Assembly: GCA_913043905.1 (NCBI GenBank)
Contig: CAJWNQ010000019.1
Span: forward strand, 1-32,723
Length of the DNA stretch: 32,723 nt
Source: an uncultured Paracoccaceae bacterium
GTDB taxonomy: Bacteria > Pseudomonadota > Alphaproteobacteria > Rhodobacterales > Rhodobacteraceae
Reading direction: 5' to 3'
In this document: piece after piece, positions 7,897 to 17,447 of the stretch
Position numbering within the stretch: the stretch's first letter is position 1
Layout of the letters: each line of letters begins with the position of its first letter
Notes under the pieces: generated by a model
What the model was told of the DNA's origin: nothing
Databases searched by the model: none
Seen by the model: the letters and a program-made list of their open reading frames with translations, nothing else
Translations under genes and position numbers: made by a program

Positions 7897-9213
7897 TTAA
7901 ATATTAATTTTTTGAAGTAAAGGTAAAAGCTTTGCCATATCTGGACCATGTTCCATTGCTGTCAAAGCTTTACGAAGTGGCATAAATAAGCCTTTGCCTT
8001 TACGCCCAGTGATATCTTTAACCAGTGTAGTCCAAGCTTTCCATGTTGTTTCATCCCATGGATGAGAAGGCAATAAACCTTTAGAAATTTCAATAAATTC
8101 GATGTCTTCCGCATCAATTAATGGTGTAACGCCATCACGACAAATTTCCCACCATTGAGCAATATCAGCTCGAATATTAACGTTTTCACGCGCCATTTCC
8201 CAAAATGATGATGCAATATCAGGTGGAATACCTAAATTGATTAAAGCACCATACATTGTGGATAAATCCAAGCCCGCAACATACTTTTTAGTAAGAGGAG
8301 ACAAATCAGTTACATCAAATTTTGTTGGCTGTGCACCAAATATAGTAATATCAAAATTTTCGACCAATTCATCTAAAGAACTAAATAGTTCGATTGGCTC
8401 AGATGAGCCCAACCGTGCCATATGCGATAAGATTGCCATTGGCTCCAATCCGCTTGCACGAAGGTCTCGGAGAGATAATGCACCCAGTCGTTTTGATAAA
8501 GGTTCACCTTGTGGGCCAGTCAACAAAGAGTGGTGCGCAAAGCTTGGAACACTGCCCCCCATAGCTTCAATTATTTGAATCTGTGTTGCTGTATTTGTTA
8601 CATGGTCAGATCCACGCACTACGTTTGTTATTCCAAAATCGATGTCATCGCAAACAGACGCCATAGTATATAGAAATTGTCCATCACCACGTATCAAAAC
8701 AGGATCAGATACAGATCCTGCATCAATAGATAGATCACCCAGAATTCCATCTGTCCATACAATCCGCTCCTGGTCTAATTGGAACCTCCAGTGACTTTCA
8801 CGTTCTGATTTTAATTTAATTTTTTGTTCATCTGTAAGTGCTAATGCAGAGCGATCATAAACTGGGGGCTTACCCATATTTAATTGCTTCTTACGTTTTA
8901 AATCAAGCTCAACAGGTGTTTCAAAACATTCATAAAAGCGGCCAATATCACGAAGCTCTTGTGCAGCTTGTTGATAGCGCTCCAATCGGTGCGATTGCTG
9001 CTCTACTCGATCCCAATTTAAGCCTAGCCAAGTTAAGTCCTCTTTAATTGCATCAGCATATTCAATAGTTGAACGAGTTGAATCTGTATCATCCAATCGC
9101 AAAATAAATTCACCACCATTTTTTCGTGCAATCATATAATTGAATAGCGCAGTGCGCAAATTTCCAACATGAATGTACCCTGTAGGACTTGGGGCGAAGC
9201 GCGTAGTTGTCAT
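7897..9213 (-). CDS. gltX: Glutamate--tRNA ligase, GltX2 type
   Basis: Class I aminoacyl-tRNA synthetase that charges tRNA with glutamate in the cytoplasm. The 438-residue product has FAPSPTGYIHVGNLRTALFNY, with the HIGH-type signature HVGN at 15-18, and the KMSKS-type signature PLSKR at 238-242 in EPLSKRLGALSLRDLRASGLEPMAI. This form, with its LARLGSSEPI-like continuation (LSHMARLGSSEPI), is what I associate with the second GluRS of alphaproteobacteria, shorter than the usual 465-490 residues. The zinc-binding region has a single Cys (FYECFETP) where zinc-binding GluRS has paired cysteines, so zinc is probably not bound. Another gltX may exist elsewhere. It lies 112 bases after nadE on the same strand and could be co-transcribed. 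Confidence 0.95.
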   Translation of the reverse strand: MTTTRFAPSPTGYIHVGNLRTALFNYMIARKNGGEFILRLDDTDSTRSTIEYADAIKEDLTWLGLNWDRVEQQSHRLERYQQAAQELRDIGRFYECFETPVELDLKRKKQLNMGKPPVYDRSALALTDEQKIKLKSERESHWRFQLDQERIVWTDGILGDLSIDAGSVSDPVLIRGDGQFLYTMASVCDDIDFGITNVVRGSDHVTNTATQIQIIEAMGGSVPSFAHHSLLTGPQGEPLSKRLGALSLRDLRASGLEPMAILSHMARLGSSEPIELFSSLDELVENFDITIFGAQPTKFDVTDLSPLTKKYVAGLDLSTMYGALINLGIPPDIASSFWEMARENVNIRADIAQWWEICRDGVTPLIDAEDIEFIEISKGLLPSHPWDETTWKAWTTLVKDITGRKGKGLFMPLRKALTAMEHGPDMAKLLPLLQKINI

Positions 9214-9325
9214 AGGTTTCTCTTATATTAATTTAAGGGTTATTAACCTTATTAGTTCAAGACGCCAAGAGGCATAGATTTCACCCCCTGAGAGAAATTT
9301 ATAATAGTTGGTTGAATTTCATCTT

Positions 9326-10984
9326 TTATCCATTATCACGCCATTTATTTGCTATTGGATAGCGCCTATCTAGCCAAAAAGCACGTAATGATAGGCGCGC
9401 CCCAGGCGCAGATTGAAACCGCTTGTACTCAGAGACATATAACAAGTTCTCCACACGCTTTACAGTATCATGATTATATCCTGCAGCAACACAATCAGCT
9501 ACAGATGCATCATGATCCATAAGCATTTCTAGTATACCATCAAGAATAGCGTAATCAGGTAAGCTGTCTGAATCTTTTTGATCACTACGCAACTCTGCTG
9601 TTGGTGGCTTTTCAATAATATTGATGGGGATGACCATACCAGATGAACCCAACATCCACGGTAGGTGGTTTTTATTTCGCCACCTGCAAGTTTCAAAAAC
9701 TCTCATTTTATAGAGATCTTTAATTGGGTTATATCCACCTGCCATATCTCCGTATATTGTAGAATAGCCAACTGAAACTTCTGATTTATTACCAGTAGTA
9801 AGTAACATTTCACCAAATTTATTTGACATAGCCATAAGCAACAATCCTCGTAATCGTGATTGAATGTTTTCTTCAGTTGTGTCAGCTTCTAAGCCATCAA
9901 AAACAGGTGAAAGCGTACTTGTGATTGCTTCAAAACCCTCTGTAATTGGAATGGTTTGAATTTTAGTATTTAATAAGGCTGCACATTCTGATGCATCATC
10001 AAGGCTATTTTGGCTCGTATATTCAGATGGCAACATCACTAATCGCACATTTTCAGGACTTAATGCATCCGAGGCAATAGCTGCTACTAAAGCTGAGTCG
10101 ATACCACCAGACATTCCTAATAACGCCTTCTTGAAACCAGTTTTAGCCATATAGTCTCGCAAGGCTAATACCATCACGTGATAGTCTTGCTCCCAATCAT
10201 CTGGGTAACTTGATTTATTGCCCTCATCAGCGACCCACCCAGTTTGCGTTTTATTAAAAATAACAGTCTCAGTATATTCTTCGAATAATGGCATTTGCAA
10301 AGCTAATGCCCCACCTGAATTAATAACAAAAGAACCGCCATCAAAGACTTGATCGTCCTGTCCACCTATTAAGTTTAAATAAGCCATTGGCAGTCTATTC
10401 TCGATCACCCTGCTGACCATTTGAGATATACGTTTATCAAATTTACCACGATAATAAGGTGACCCATTAGGACTAACTAAAATTTCGGCACCAGTTTCTT
10501 CTAAAGTTTCACAAACATCAGTAAACCATGCATCTTCACAAATAGGAGAACCAATGCGCACCCCGTTTACAACATAGGGCCCATGTATTTCTCCATTATT
10601 AAAAATACGCTTCTCATCAAAGACTTTATAATTAGGCAAATGGTGTTTACGAATCTGAGTTAATACTTTTCCATCTTGTAAAATTGCATACGCGTTGTAA
10701 GTTTTCCCTCCTTCTTGCAACGGAACACCAATTCCAATTGTTGGACCATCAGCACATTCTGCAGCAAATGCTATTAACTTAGTCTGGGCATCGGCTACGA
10801 ATGCTGGTTTCTGGACTAAATCTTGGGCTTGGTAACCAGTCAAAAACATTTCAGGCAATGCCAACATGTCAGCCCCATCTGCATGTGCACGCTCATATGC
10901 GGCTCGAGCTTTATTTAAATTACCCTCAAAATCGCCAACTGTTGCGTTTAACTGAGCCATTGTTAATTTAAATTGATTGGTCAT
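9326..10984 (-). CDS. nadE: NAD+ synthase, glutamine-hydrolysing
   Basis: Last step of NAD synthesis: amidates deamido-NAD using ATP, with ammonia from glutamine. The N-terminal nitrilase-like glutaminase domain (about 1-260) shows the Glu-Lys-Cys triad: E45 (LALPEMFLTGY), K113 (RKHHLPNYKVFDEKRIF) and C149 (PICEDAWF). The C-terminal synthetase domain has the PPi loop SGGIDS at 292-297. The 552-residue length fits the bacterial two-domain form. The start is the ATG at 10984, preceded by AAAGGGA with a six-base spacer; an in-frame TTG one codon upstream is unlikely. It is divergent from the MORN gene. Confidence 0.97.
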   Translation of the reverse strand: MTNQFKLTMAQLNATVGDFEGNLNKARAAYERAHADGADMLALPEMFLTGYQAQDLVQKPAFVADAQTKLIAFAAECADGPTIGIGVPLQEGGKTYNAYAILQDGKVLTQIRKHHLPNYKVFDEKRIFNNGEIHGPYVVNGVRIGSPICEDAWFTDVCETLEETGAEILVSPNGSPYYRGKFDKRISQMVSRVIENRLPMAYLNLIGGQDDQVFDGGSFVINSGGALALQMPLFEEYTETVIFNKTQTGWVADEGNKSSYPDDWEQDYHVMVLALRDYMAKTGFKKALLGMSGGIDSALVAAIASDALSPENVRLVMLPSEYTSQNSLDDASECAALLNTKIQTIPITEGFEAITSTLSPVFDGLEADTTEENIQSRLRGLLLMAMSNKFGEMLLTTGNKSEVSVGYSTIYGDMAGGYNPIKDLYKMRVFETCRWRNKNHLPWMLGSSGMVIPINIIEKPPTAELRSDQKDSDSLPDYAILDGILEMLMDHDASVADCVAAGYNHDTVKRVENLLYVSEYKRFQSAPGARLSLRAFWLDRRYPIANKWRDNG

Positions 10985-11142
10985 CAATTGTCCCTTTAAT
11001 GTAATAGTATTTTGTTAAATTTATATGTAACAGAGTTTACAATGTTTAAAAGTAAACAATTAAAATGATTGCCCCTAAGTGTAGTTACTTTTAGGGTTCC
11101 AAAAAGGCGGTTAATCATCGCTAGGTCAGATAGGAATACTCA

Positions 11143-12540
11143 ATGCCAACAATCAAAACGCTTATAATTTGCGTCACCTTGAAAGCCCTAGCATTTACAG
11201 CAACCCCAGTTTGGGCAGATAGTAAAATTAGTATCAAACAATATGATGATGGTAGCGTCTATAAAGGCACATTTAAAGACGGTATTCGTCACGGATTGGC
11301 CACATATGTTACACCAAATGGGTTTACTTACACAGGGCAATGGATTGATGGCGGAATAGGCGGCCAAGGAATTGCTAAATATCCCAATGGCTCACTTTAT
11401 GAGGGTCAGTTTTTAGACGGTAAACCTCATGGTCAAGGAAGCATAACTTTTGCGGATGGTGGAAGCTATCTTGGTAATTGGTTGAACGGTGAGATTTTTG
11501 GTAAAGGTACTGCAAAGTATGCAAACGGTTCAATTTATATTGGTAATTTTAATAAAGCTAAACATCATGGCCTTGGAACATTAACTACCTTGGCAGGTTT
11601 TATTTACAGAGGTAAATGGTTAAATGGTCAGCAAATAGGTTCAGCCACGGTCACTTATGCCGACGGAAGTAAATATGAGGGCAACATGCTAAATGGGAAG
11701 CGTTATGGCCAAGGCACACTCAAGTTTGAAGATGGCATATTCTATTCTGGGGGTTGGGCTAACGACCATTTTTCAGGCATAGGATATTTAAAAAATAGTA
11801 ATGGCGAAATTTATGAAGGCAGATTTCAAAATGGACAACGTTATGGCGTAGGCAAAGCTATTTATTCAAATGGTGACACTTATACAGGTAACTTTAAAGA
11901 TGATACGCGCCATGGTAAAGGCATTTTTACCAGCATAAAAGGACACATAATCGATGGCCAGTGGGTAAATGGTACTGTCCAAGGAAATGCTACCACAATC
12001 TTTGTTGATGGTTCTAAATACATTGGAGAATATTTGACTGGCAAACAACATGGGTTAGGATTTCTTACTTATTCAGATGGTGGCGCTTATTCTGGCAACT
12101 GGACTAATGGCTCAATTGAAGGTCAGGGCACAGCAACCTTTGCAAATGGTACAGTTTATGTAGGTAACTTTAAGAATGCAAAAAATCATGGAAATGGTAA
12201 AATAACTTATCCTGATGGATTTTCTTATGAAGGCGAATGGCATGATGGTATAAAGCAAGGAAAAGGCATTGAATTTCAAACCGATGGTTCCACTTATGAT
12301 GGAATGTTTAAAGCTGGCAGTCCTCATGGAGTTGGAACATTAACACTAATTAATGGATTTAGCTATGTTGGGGAATGGGCTGACGGAAAAATTTCTGGCG
12401 CTGGCATTGCAACCTTTGAAAACGGTGACGTATTTGTAGGTAATTTTTCAGAGGGACAGCCCAATGGCCAAGGAAAAATGATATATAAATCTGGTGATGT
12501 ATTTGATGGAATATGGGATAAAGGAACAAAAGTTCGCTAA
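11143..12540 (+). CDS. Exported MORN-repeat protein (18 full repeats)
   Basis: Signal-peptide start (MPTIKTLIICVTLKALAFTA, likely cleavage after VWA at residue 25), then almost nothing but MORN repeats. Eighteen complete 23-residue units run from residue 38 to 451 without a single insertion or deletion, and a 14-residue partial unit ends the protein. The unit pattern is xxYxGxWxxGxxxGxGxxxYxxG. Units with W and with F/Y/M at the aromatic position alternate, except that units 9 and 10 both have F. Units 10-18 resemble units 1-9 one by one, suggesting a 207-residue tandem duplication. MORN repeats form extended beta-hairpin rods and may bind lipids or proteins; no catalytic domain is present and the partner is unknown. 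It is monocistronic, between nadE (divergent) and an SDR gene (convergent). Confidence 0.88.
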   Translation: MPTIKTLIICVTLKALAFTATPVWADSKISIKQYDDGSVYKGTFKDGIRHGLATYVTPNGFTYTGQWIDGGIGGQGIAKYPNGSLYEGQFLDGKPHGQGSITFADGGSYLGNWLNGEIFGKGTAKYANGSIYIGNFNKAKHHGLGTLTTLAGFIYRGKWLNGQQIGSATVTYADGSKYEGNMLNGKRYGQGTLKFEDGIFYSGGWANDHFSGIGYLKNSNGEIYEGRFQNGQRYGVGKAIYSNGDTYTGNFKDDTRHGKGIFTSIKGHIIDGQWVNGTVQGNATTIFVDGSKYIGEYLTGKQHGLGFLTYSDGGAYSGNWTNGSIEGQGTATFANGTVYVGNFKNAKNHGNGKITYPDGFSYEGEWHDGIKQGKGIEFQTDGSTYDGMFKAGSPHGVGTLTLINGFSYVGEWADGKISGAGIATFENGDVFVGNFSEGQPNGQGKMIYKSGDVFDGIWDKGTKVR

Positions 12541-12647
12541 ATATCATCAGTATTAAAAACCTATTTTGATGATTAAATCAAATTTACAATAAACTTTCTG
12601 CAAAGCTTTAAATATTGCAATATATACTTATCTTTTTAAATATATGA

Positions 12648-13346
12648 TTACCACTTTACTTGCTTCCCAGACCAATCAAAAAATTGACCATTATCTTCAT
12701 ACGAAAGGCTGTTCACAACATTAAGCAAATTTTGAGCTGCTTCATCTGGGCTAACACTTGGATGTGTTCCAACATATTTTTTTGTTAACTCAGTTTGTAC
12801 AGTACCAGGATGCAGTGCCACACAAATTGATTGCTTTCGCTTATTGGCGATTTCCAATGCTGATGTCCGGATAATCTGATGCAAAGCAGCTTTAGCAGTA
12901 CGATAACTAATCCAACCTCCTAAATTATTATCACTAATTGAACCAACTCGTGCAGTTAAAACAGCCAATACACTAGGCCGGCTACGTGGTAATAAAGTAT
13001 GTAAATGTTTAATTAATAAAGCAGGACCAAGAGTGTTTGTTTCAAATTGTGCCTTAAGGGCTTCTGGCGTCATTGAAAGAATAGTTTTTTCTGGGCCTAC
13101 CCCATCAATTTCTAAAGCTCCTGTTGCAATAAAAATAAGATCAAATTCACCATGAAGCGTTGAAGCCATACTGCGAATACTATTTTCATTTGTAATATCT
13201 AAATTATCAGTGGAACGGGAAAATGTTACTATATCATTTATTTTATAGGTACTACTCAAAGCTTTAGCCAGAGCGGAGCCTATTCCACCAGATGCACCGA
13301 TTATAAGTACACGGCTGTTCGCACTAAATTTTTGGTTATTGATCAT
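12648..13346 (-). CDS. Short-chain dehydrogenase/reductase (SDR)
   Basis: NAD(P)-dependent oxidoreductase of the classical SDR family, 232 residues. The Rossmann glycine motif is GASGGIG at 17-23, with FIATGAL as the NAG-like segment. The catalytic serine is about residue 136 (TARVGSISD), with Y148 and K152 in SYRTAKAAL, followed by ALHPGTVQTELTKKY (PG motif after the active site). It resembles the small C-factor/carbonyl-reductase-like SDRs; the substrate is unknown. The start is taken as the ATG at 13346; a TTG two codons upstream is less likely. No strong Shine-Dalgarno sequence is visible. It is convergent with the MORN gene, with a 107-base gap. Confidence 0.88.
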   Translation of the reverse strand: MINNQKFSANSRVLIIGASGGIGSALAKALSSTYKINDIVTFSRSTDNLDITNENSIRSMASTLHGEFDLIFIATGALEIDGVGPEKTILSMTPEALKAQFETNTLGPALLIKHLHTLLPRSRPSVLAVLTARVGSISDNNLGGWISYRTAKAALHQIIRTSALEIANKRKQSICVALHPGTVQTELTKKYVGTHPSVSPDEAAQNLLNVVNSLSYEDNGQFFDWSGKQVKW

Positions 13347-13490
13347 GGTCAATTTATAATCCTTTTGTTCAATATATTAATAGATAAGGCAATATTACCG
13401 TCGATCAATACACAAAACTTGTTTTATAAACATTTAAAAAAGAATTTAATTATTACTTATTTATAAATACATGAAAATTTTTTATTTAGG

Positions 13491-13509
13491 GTTTTCATTC
13501 GATGAAAAC
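13491..13509. promoter_or_regulatory. Perfect 8-bp inverted repeat upstream of the leuA leader, candidate operator
   Basis: GTTTTCAT-TCG-ATGAAAAC is a perfect inverted repeat with a 3-base centre, 18 bases before the leader-peptide ATG. It sits in otherwise unstructured AT-rich DNA, where a promoter or operator is expected. Its regulator is not known to me. It could instead be a small hairpin in the 5' end of the transcript. Confidence 0.4.
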
Positions 13510-13526
13510 TGCGTATTATTTAAATT

Positions 13527-13619
13527 ATGTTTATAGTCGCAATAAAACCAATTTATTTGATCTCATCGCTGAACGCGTTGCTGGCGTTATCTGCGCTCTT
13601 ACTTCTTAGCTACCTCTGA
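13527..13619 (+). CDS. leuA leader peptide (leucine-rich, 30 aa)
   Basis: Short open frame ATG TTT ATA GTC ... CTC TGA. Ten of its 30 codons are leucine (positions 11, 15, 18, 19, 21, 24-27 and 30), including four in a row (CTC TTA CTT CTT, 13596-13607). It ends 165 bases before the leuA ATG. A Leu-rich leader before a leucine-biosynthesis gene is the hallmark of ribosome-mediated attenuation: scarce Leu-tRNA stalls the ribosome on the Leu run and changes folding of the following RNA. No clear Shine-Dalgarno sequence precedes the ATG, which is the main weakness. It is too short to have been called by size-limited gene finders. Confidence 0.75.
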   Translation: MFIVAIKPIYLISSLNALLALSALLLLSYL

Positions 13620-13700
13620 GCGTACCTTTACTTGGGCGCAGTGCTCAGGGGATGGACATCGCGCCTAAAAATATTAAAAGATAGCCAAGCATAGAGGCTA
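13592..13700 (+). promoter_or_regulatory. leuA attenuator: alternative RNA hairpins
   Basis: Three mutually exclusive pairings are visible. Segment 1:2 is TGCGCTC (13592-13598, at the start of the Leu run) with GAGCGTA (13618-13624). Segment 2:3 is CTGAGC (13616-13621) with GCTCAG (13643-13648). Segment 3:4 is GGCGCAGTG (13635-13643) with CATCGCGCC (13657-13665), with one mismatch and one wobble. A ribosome stalled on the Leu codons would cover segment 1 and favour 2:3, preventing 3:4. The 3:4 hairpin is followed by TAAAAATATT rather than a U-run. A weaker stem, TAGCC (13682-13686) with GGCTA (13696-13700), is followed by AAGTTTTATT and may be the actual terminator. The pairings are seen; the mechanism is inferred. 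Confidence 0.65.
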
Positions 13701-13784
13701 AAGTTTTATTGATGATATTTGCTACCTTACCAAAGACATACTTAGTAAAGCAGCCATCTTAAAACCTTAGATTTGAGGTATAAA

Positions 13785-15317
13785 ATGACAAAACAAGACC
13801 AAGTATTAATTTTTGACACAACATTACGTGATGGAGAACAATCTCCTGGCGCAACTATGAGTCATAATGAAAAATTAGAAATTGCAAATATGTTGGATGA
13901 AATGGGCGTCGATATTATTGAAGCCGGTTTTCCAATAGCTTCAGAAGGCGATTTTAAAGCAGTATCTGAGATTGCTGCTAATACAAAAAATGCACAGGTT
14001 TGTGGGCTGTCACGAGCCATTTATAAGGATATTGATCGATGCTGGGAAGCAGTCAGGCATGGCGTTAATCCACGTATTCATACGTTTATTGGTACTAGCC
14101 CTCAACATCGAGCAATACCAAATTTAACAATGGAAGAAATGATTGTACGCATACATGATAGTGTAAGTCATGCACGAAATTTATGTCCGAATGTTCAATG
14201 GTCACCCATGGATGCGACACGCACTGAAGAAGACTATTTATGCCGCACTGTTGAAACTGCAATAAAAGCAGGAGCCACAACAATAAACATCCCAGACACA
14301 GTCGGTTATACAGCACCCTCTGAAAGTGCTGACATCATTCGCATGCTATTAGAGCGAGTTCCTAACGCTGATGAAATTATTTTTGCAACGCATTGTCACA
14401 ATGATTTAGGTATGGCGACCGCAAATGCACTTGCAGCGGTTACAGGTGGCGCACGCCAGATCGAATGTACAATTAATGGGTTGGGCGAGCGTGCTGGAAA
14501 TACTGCGTTAGAGGAGGTAGTAATGGCACTAAGAGTGCGCAACGATATTATGCCTTATCAAACAGGCGTTGATGCTACAAAATTAATGAATATCAGTCGT
14601 CGCGTTGCGACAGTATCTGGCTTTCAAGTACAGTATAATAAAGCTATTGTAGGCAAAAATGCTTTTGCCCATGAAAGTGGGATTCATCAAGATGGTATGT
14701 TAAAATCGGCTGACACATTTGAAATTATGCGCCCCAAAGATATTGGCCTGTCCGAAACTAATTTGGTTATGGGGAAACATTCTGGACGTGCAGCATTACG
14801 TTCAAAACTCAAAGACTTAGGCTATGACTTAGGTGATAATCAATTGAAAGACGTTTTTGTTCGCTTTAAGGCTTTGGCTGATCGTAAAAAAGAGGTTTAT
14901 GACGATGATTTACTAGCATTGGTTACTGATGAAGGAACAAATGCTGCTAATGGCACAATCCAAGTTAAATCTTTACAAGTGTTATGTGGCACAATAGGGC
15001 CACAATCTGCTGATTTAGTATTAACAATTAATGGTGTAGATAGTCAGCATAAGGCAACAGGAGATGGTCCGGTTGATGCTGTCTTTAATGCTGTAAAAGA
15101 ACTTTTTCCACATCAAGCACATTTACAACTGTACCAAGTTCATGCCGTGACAGAAGGTACAGATGCACAAGCAACTGTTTCAGTTAGGATGGAAGAGAAT
15201 GGTAAAATTGTTACTGGTCAATCAGCAGATACTGATACTGTTGTAGCGAGTGCAAAAGCTTATGTTAATGCACTGAACAAATTACTAATACGTCGAGAAA
15301 AAACAGCCCCAAAGTAA
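13785..15317 (+). CDS. leuA: 2-isopropylmalate synthase
   Basis: First committed step of leucine synthesis: condenses acetyl-CoA with 2-oxoisovalerate. The 510-residue product is a full-length type I LeuA. The TIM-barrel domain opens with LIFDTTLRDGEQSPGATM (R15/D16 at the metal site), and HCHNDLGMA gives metal-binding H203 and H205. The C-terminal region from about 390 (VKSLQVLCGTIGPQSADLVL) is the allosteric LeuA dimer domain for leucine feedback. The ATG at 13785 has GAGG six bases upstream; an in-frame TTG at 13773 overlaps that Shine-Dalgarno and is rejected. The upstream leader implies attenuation by leucyl-tRNA. mreB begins 180 bases downstream. Confidence 0.97.
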   Translation: MTKQDQVLIFDTTLRDGEQSPGATMSHNEKLEIANMLDEMGVDIIEAGFPIASEGDFKAVSEIAANTKNAQVCGLSRAIYKDIDRCWEAVRHGVNPRIHTFIGTSPQHRAIPNLTMEEMIVRIHDSVSHARNLCPNVQWSPMDATRTEEDYLCRTVETAIKAGATTINIPDTVGYTAPSESADIIRMLLERVPNADEIIFATHCHNDLGMATANALAAVTGGARQIECTINGLGERAGNTALEEVVMALRVRNDIMPYQTGVDATKLMNISRRVATVSGFQVQYNKAIVGKNAFAHESGIHQDGMLKSADTFEIMRPKDIGLSETNLVMGKHSGRAALRSKLKDLGYDLGDNQLKDVFVRFKALADRKKEVYDDDLLALVTDEGTNAANGTIQVKSLQVLCGTIGPQSADLVLTINGVDSQHKATGDGPVDAVFNAVKELFPHQAHLQLYQVHAVTEGTDAQATVSVRMEENGKIVTGQSADTDTVVASAKAYVNALNKLLIRREKTAPK

Positions 15318-15386
15318 TAATTTAATTTTATAATATACTGTTAATACTTGGATTATATATTTATTTTTAAAAATTTAAGCATTAAA

Positions 15387-15403
15387 TAGCCTAAAGTAGG
15401 CTA
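15387..15403 (+). terminator. Possible weak terminator after leuA
   Basis: A 6-bp stem, TAGCCT (15387-15392) with AGGCTA (15398-15403), has a 5-base loop, about 70 bases after leuA. It is followed by CCTAAAGTTTG, with no real T-run. It may be part of the 5' region of the mre transcript instead. Confidence 0.3.
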
Positions 15404-15488
15404 CCTAAAGTTTGTAATAAAGTCTACACTTTATCATTCGATAATAAAGCCTTATGATTTTTTGATGTGTTTAGATATTTTAACCTAG

Positions 15489-16538
<1,050 letters not shown>

Positions 16539-16549
16539 TTATCAGCTTC

Positions 16550-16555
16550 AAGGAG
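16550..16555 (+). promoter_or_regulatory. Shine-Dalgarno that sets the mreC TTG start
   Basis: AAGGAG followed by a 7-base spacer leads directly to TTG at 16563. No ATG or GTG at a suitable distance exists in the mreC frame. Confidence 0.8.
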
Positions 16556-16562
16556 TTATTGT

Positions 16563-17447
16563 TTGGCAAACATAGACGATGTAGCAATAAACTTTACTAG
16601 ATCAATTGCCCGCATTGGCTTGTTGGCTTTTTTGATTTTATCATTTTCTTTATTTTTACTTTGGCGCATTGATAATCCTCGGGCTGAAAATATTCGAATA
16701 ATAGTTATAAACCGGATAGTCCCAAATATGGAATGGGCAATGGTGCCTATTACTAGGGTAACAAAAATGTTGCAAAACTTCCAAAGTTACGAGCGTCTGT
16801 ATAGTCAAAATCAAGAACTTCGTAATGAATTGCAAAGTATGCGATCATGGCATGAAGCAGCTTTACAATTAGAACAGGAAAACGCTCGCCTTTTAGATTT
16901 AAATAAAGTCAAATTAGATACAAAATATAATTTTATCTCAGGAAAAATTTTGATAGATAGTGGAAACAATTTCAGAAAATCTGCAATTATAAATTTAGGT
17001 GCTGACGATGGAATTGTTGAAGGTTGGGCCACAATGGACGGCCTAGGGCTTGTTGGGCGTATCACTGGAGTTGGCAGTGAAACTTCACGCGTTTTATTTT
17101 TAACTGATACTTCCAGTAATATTCCAGTATTAATCAAGCCATCTAATCAACGAGCAATCCTATCTGGTGATAATAGCTCACAGCCAACTTTATTATTTAT
17201 TGAGAATAATCAACAAATCCAACCAGGTGATCGTGTTGTTACTTCAGGGGATGGGGGTGTTTTCCCATCAAACTTGCTGATTGGAAAAGTATTGTTAAGT
17301 AAAAATAATCAACTCAGAATCCAGATGGCTGCTAATTTATATAATTTAAGTTTTTTACGTGTTATTAGGCACTCTCCTACAGCCTCAATAAACCAACCCA
17401 ATCGCTTAATTGGGCCCATATTACCTAAAGCTATTACCAATGAATAA
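16563..17447 (+). CDS. mreC: Rod shape-determining protein MreC (TTG start)
   Basis: Bitopic inner-membrane protein linking MreB filaments to PBP2 in the periplasm. The 294-residue product has a short cytoplasmic N-terminus, one membrane helix (about 17-34, GLLAFLILSFSLFLLW), a coiled coil (about 70-112, SYERLYSQNQELRNELQSM and following heptads), and the paired beta-barrel domain to about 275. Typical MreC motifs are INLGADDGIVEGWATM, GLVGRITGVG, SRVLFLTD and GDRVVTSGDGGVFP. The TTG start is supported by the ideal AAGGAG. Its stop overlaps mreD by eight bases. Confidence 0.95.
   Translation: MANIDDVAINFTRSIARIGLLAFLILSFSLFLLWRIDNPRAENIRIIVINRIVPNMEWAMVPITRVTKMLQNFQSYERLYSQNQELRNELQSMRSWHEAALQLEQENARLLDLNKVKLDTKYNFISGKILIDSGNNFRKSAIINLGADDGIVEGWATMDGLGLVGRITGVGSETSRVLFLTDTSSNIPVLIKPSNQRAILSGDNSSQPTLLFIENNQQIQPGDRVVTSGDGGVFPSNLLIGKVLLSKNNQLRIQMAANLYNLSFLRVIRHSPTASINQPNRLIGPILPKAITNE

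Noticed and set aside
11254-12540. DNA-level tandem repeat or CRISPR-like array
   Set aside because: The periodicity of 69 bases is protein-coding (MORN repeats); the DNA units are diverged and there are no spacers.
12543-12573. Hairpin ATCATCA/TGATGAT between the MORN and SDR genes as a bidirectional terminator
   Set aside because: AT-rich 7-bp stem with a 17-base loop and no T-run on either strand; too weak to call.
13502-13609. Alternative 35-codon frame in the leuA leader (starts MKTAYYLNYVY)
   Set aside because: It overlaps the Leu-rich frame in another phase, contains only three Leu, and its ATG lies in the palindrome. The Leu-rich frame explains the position better.
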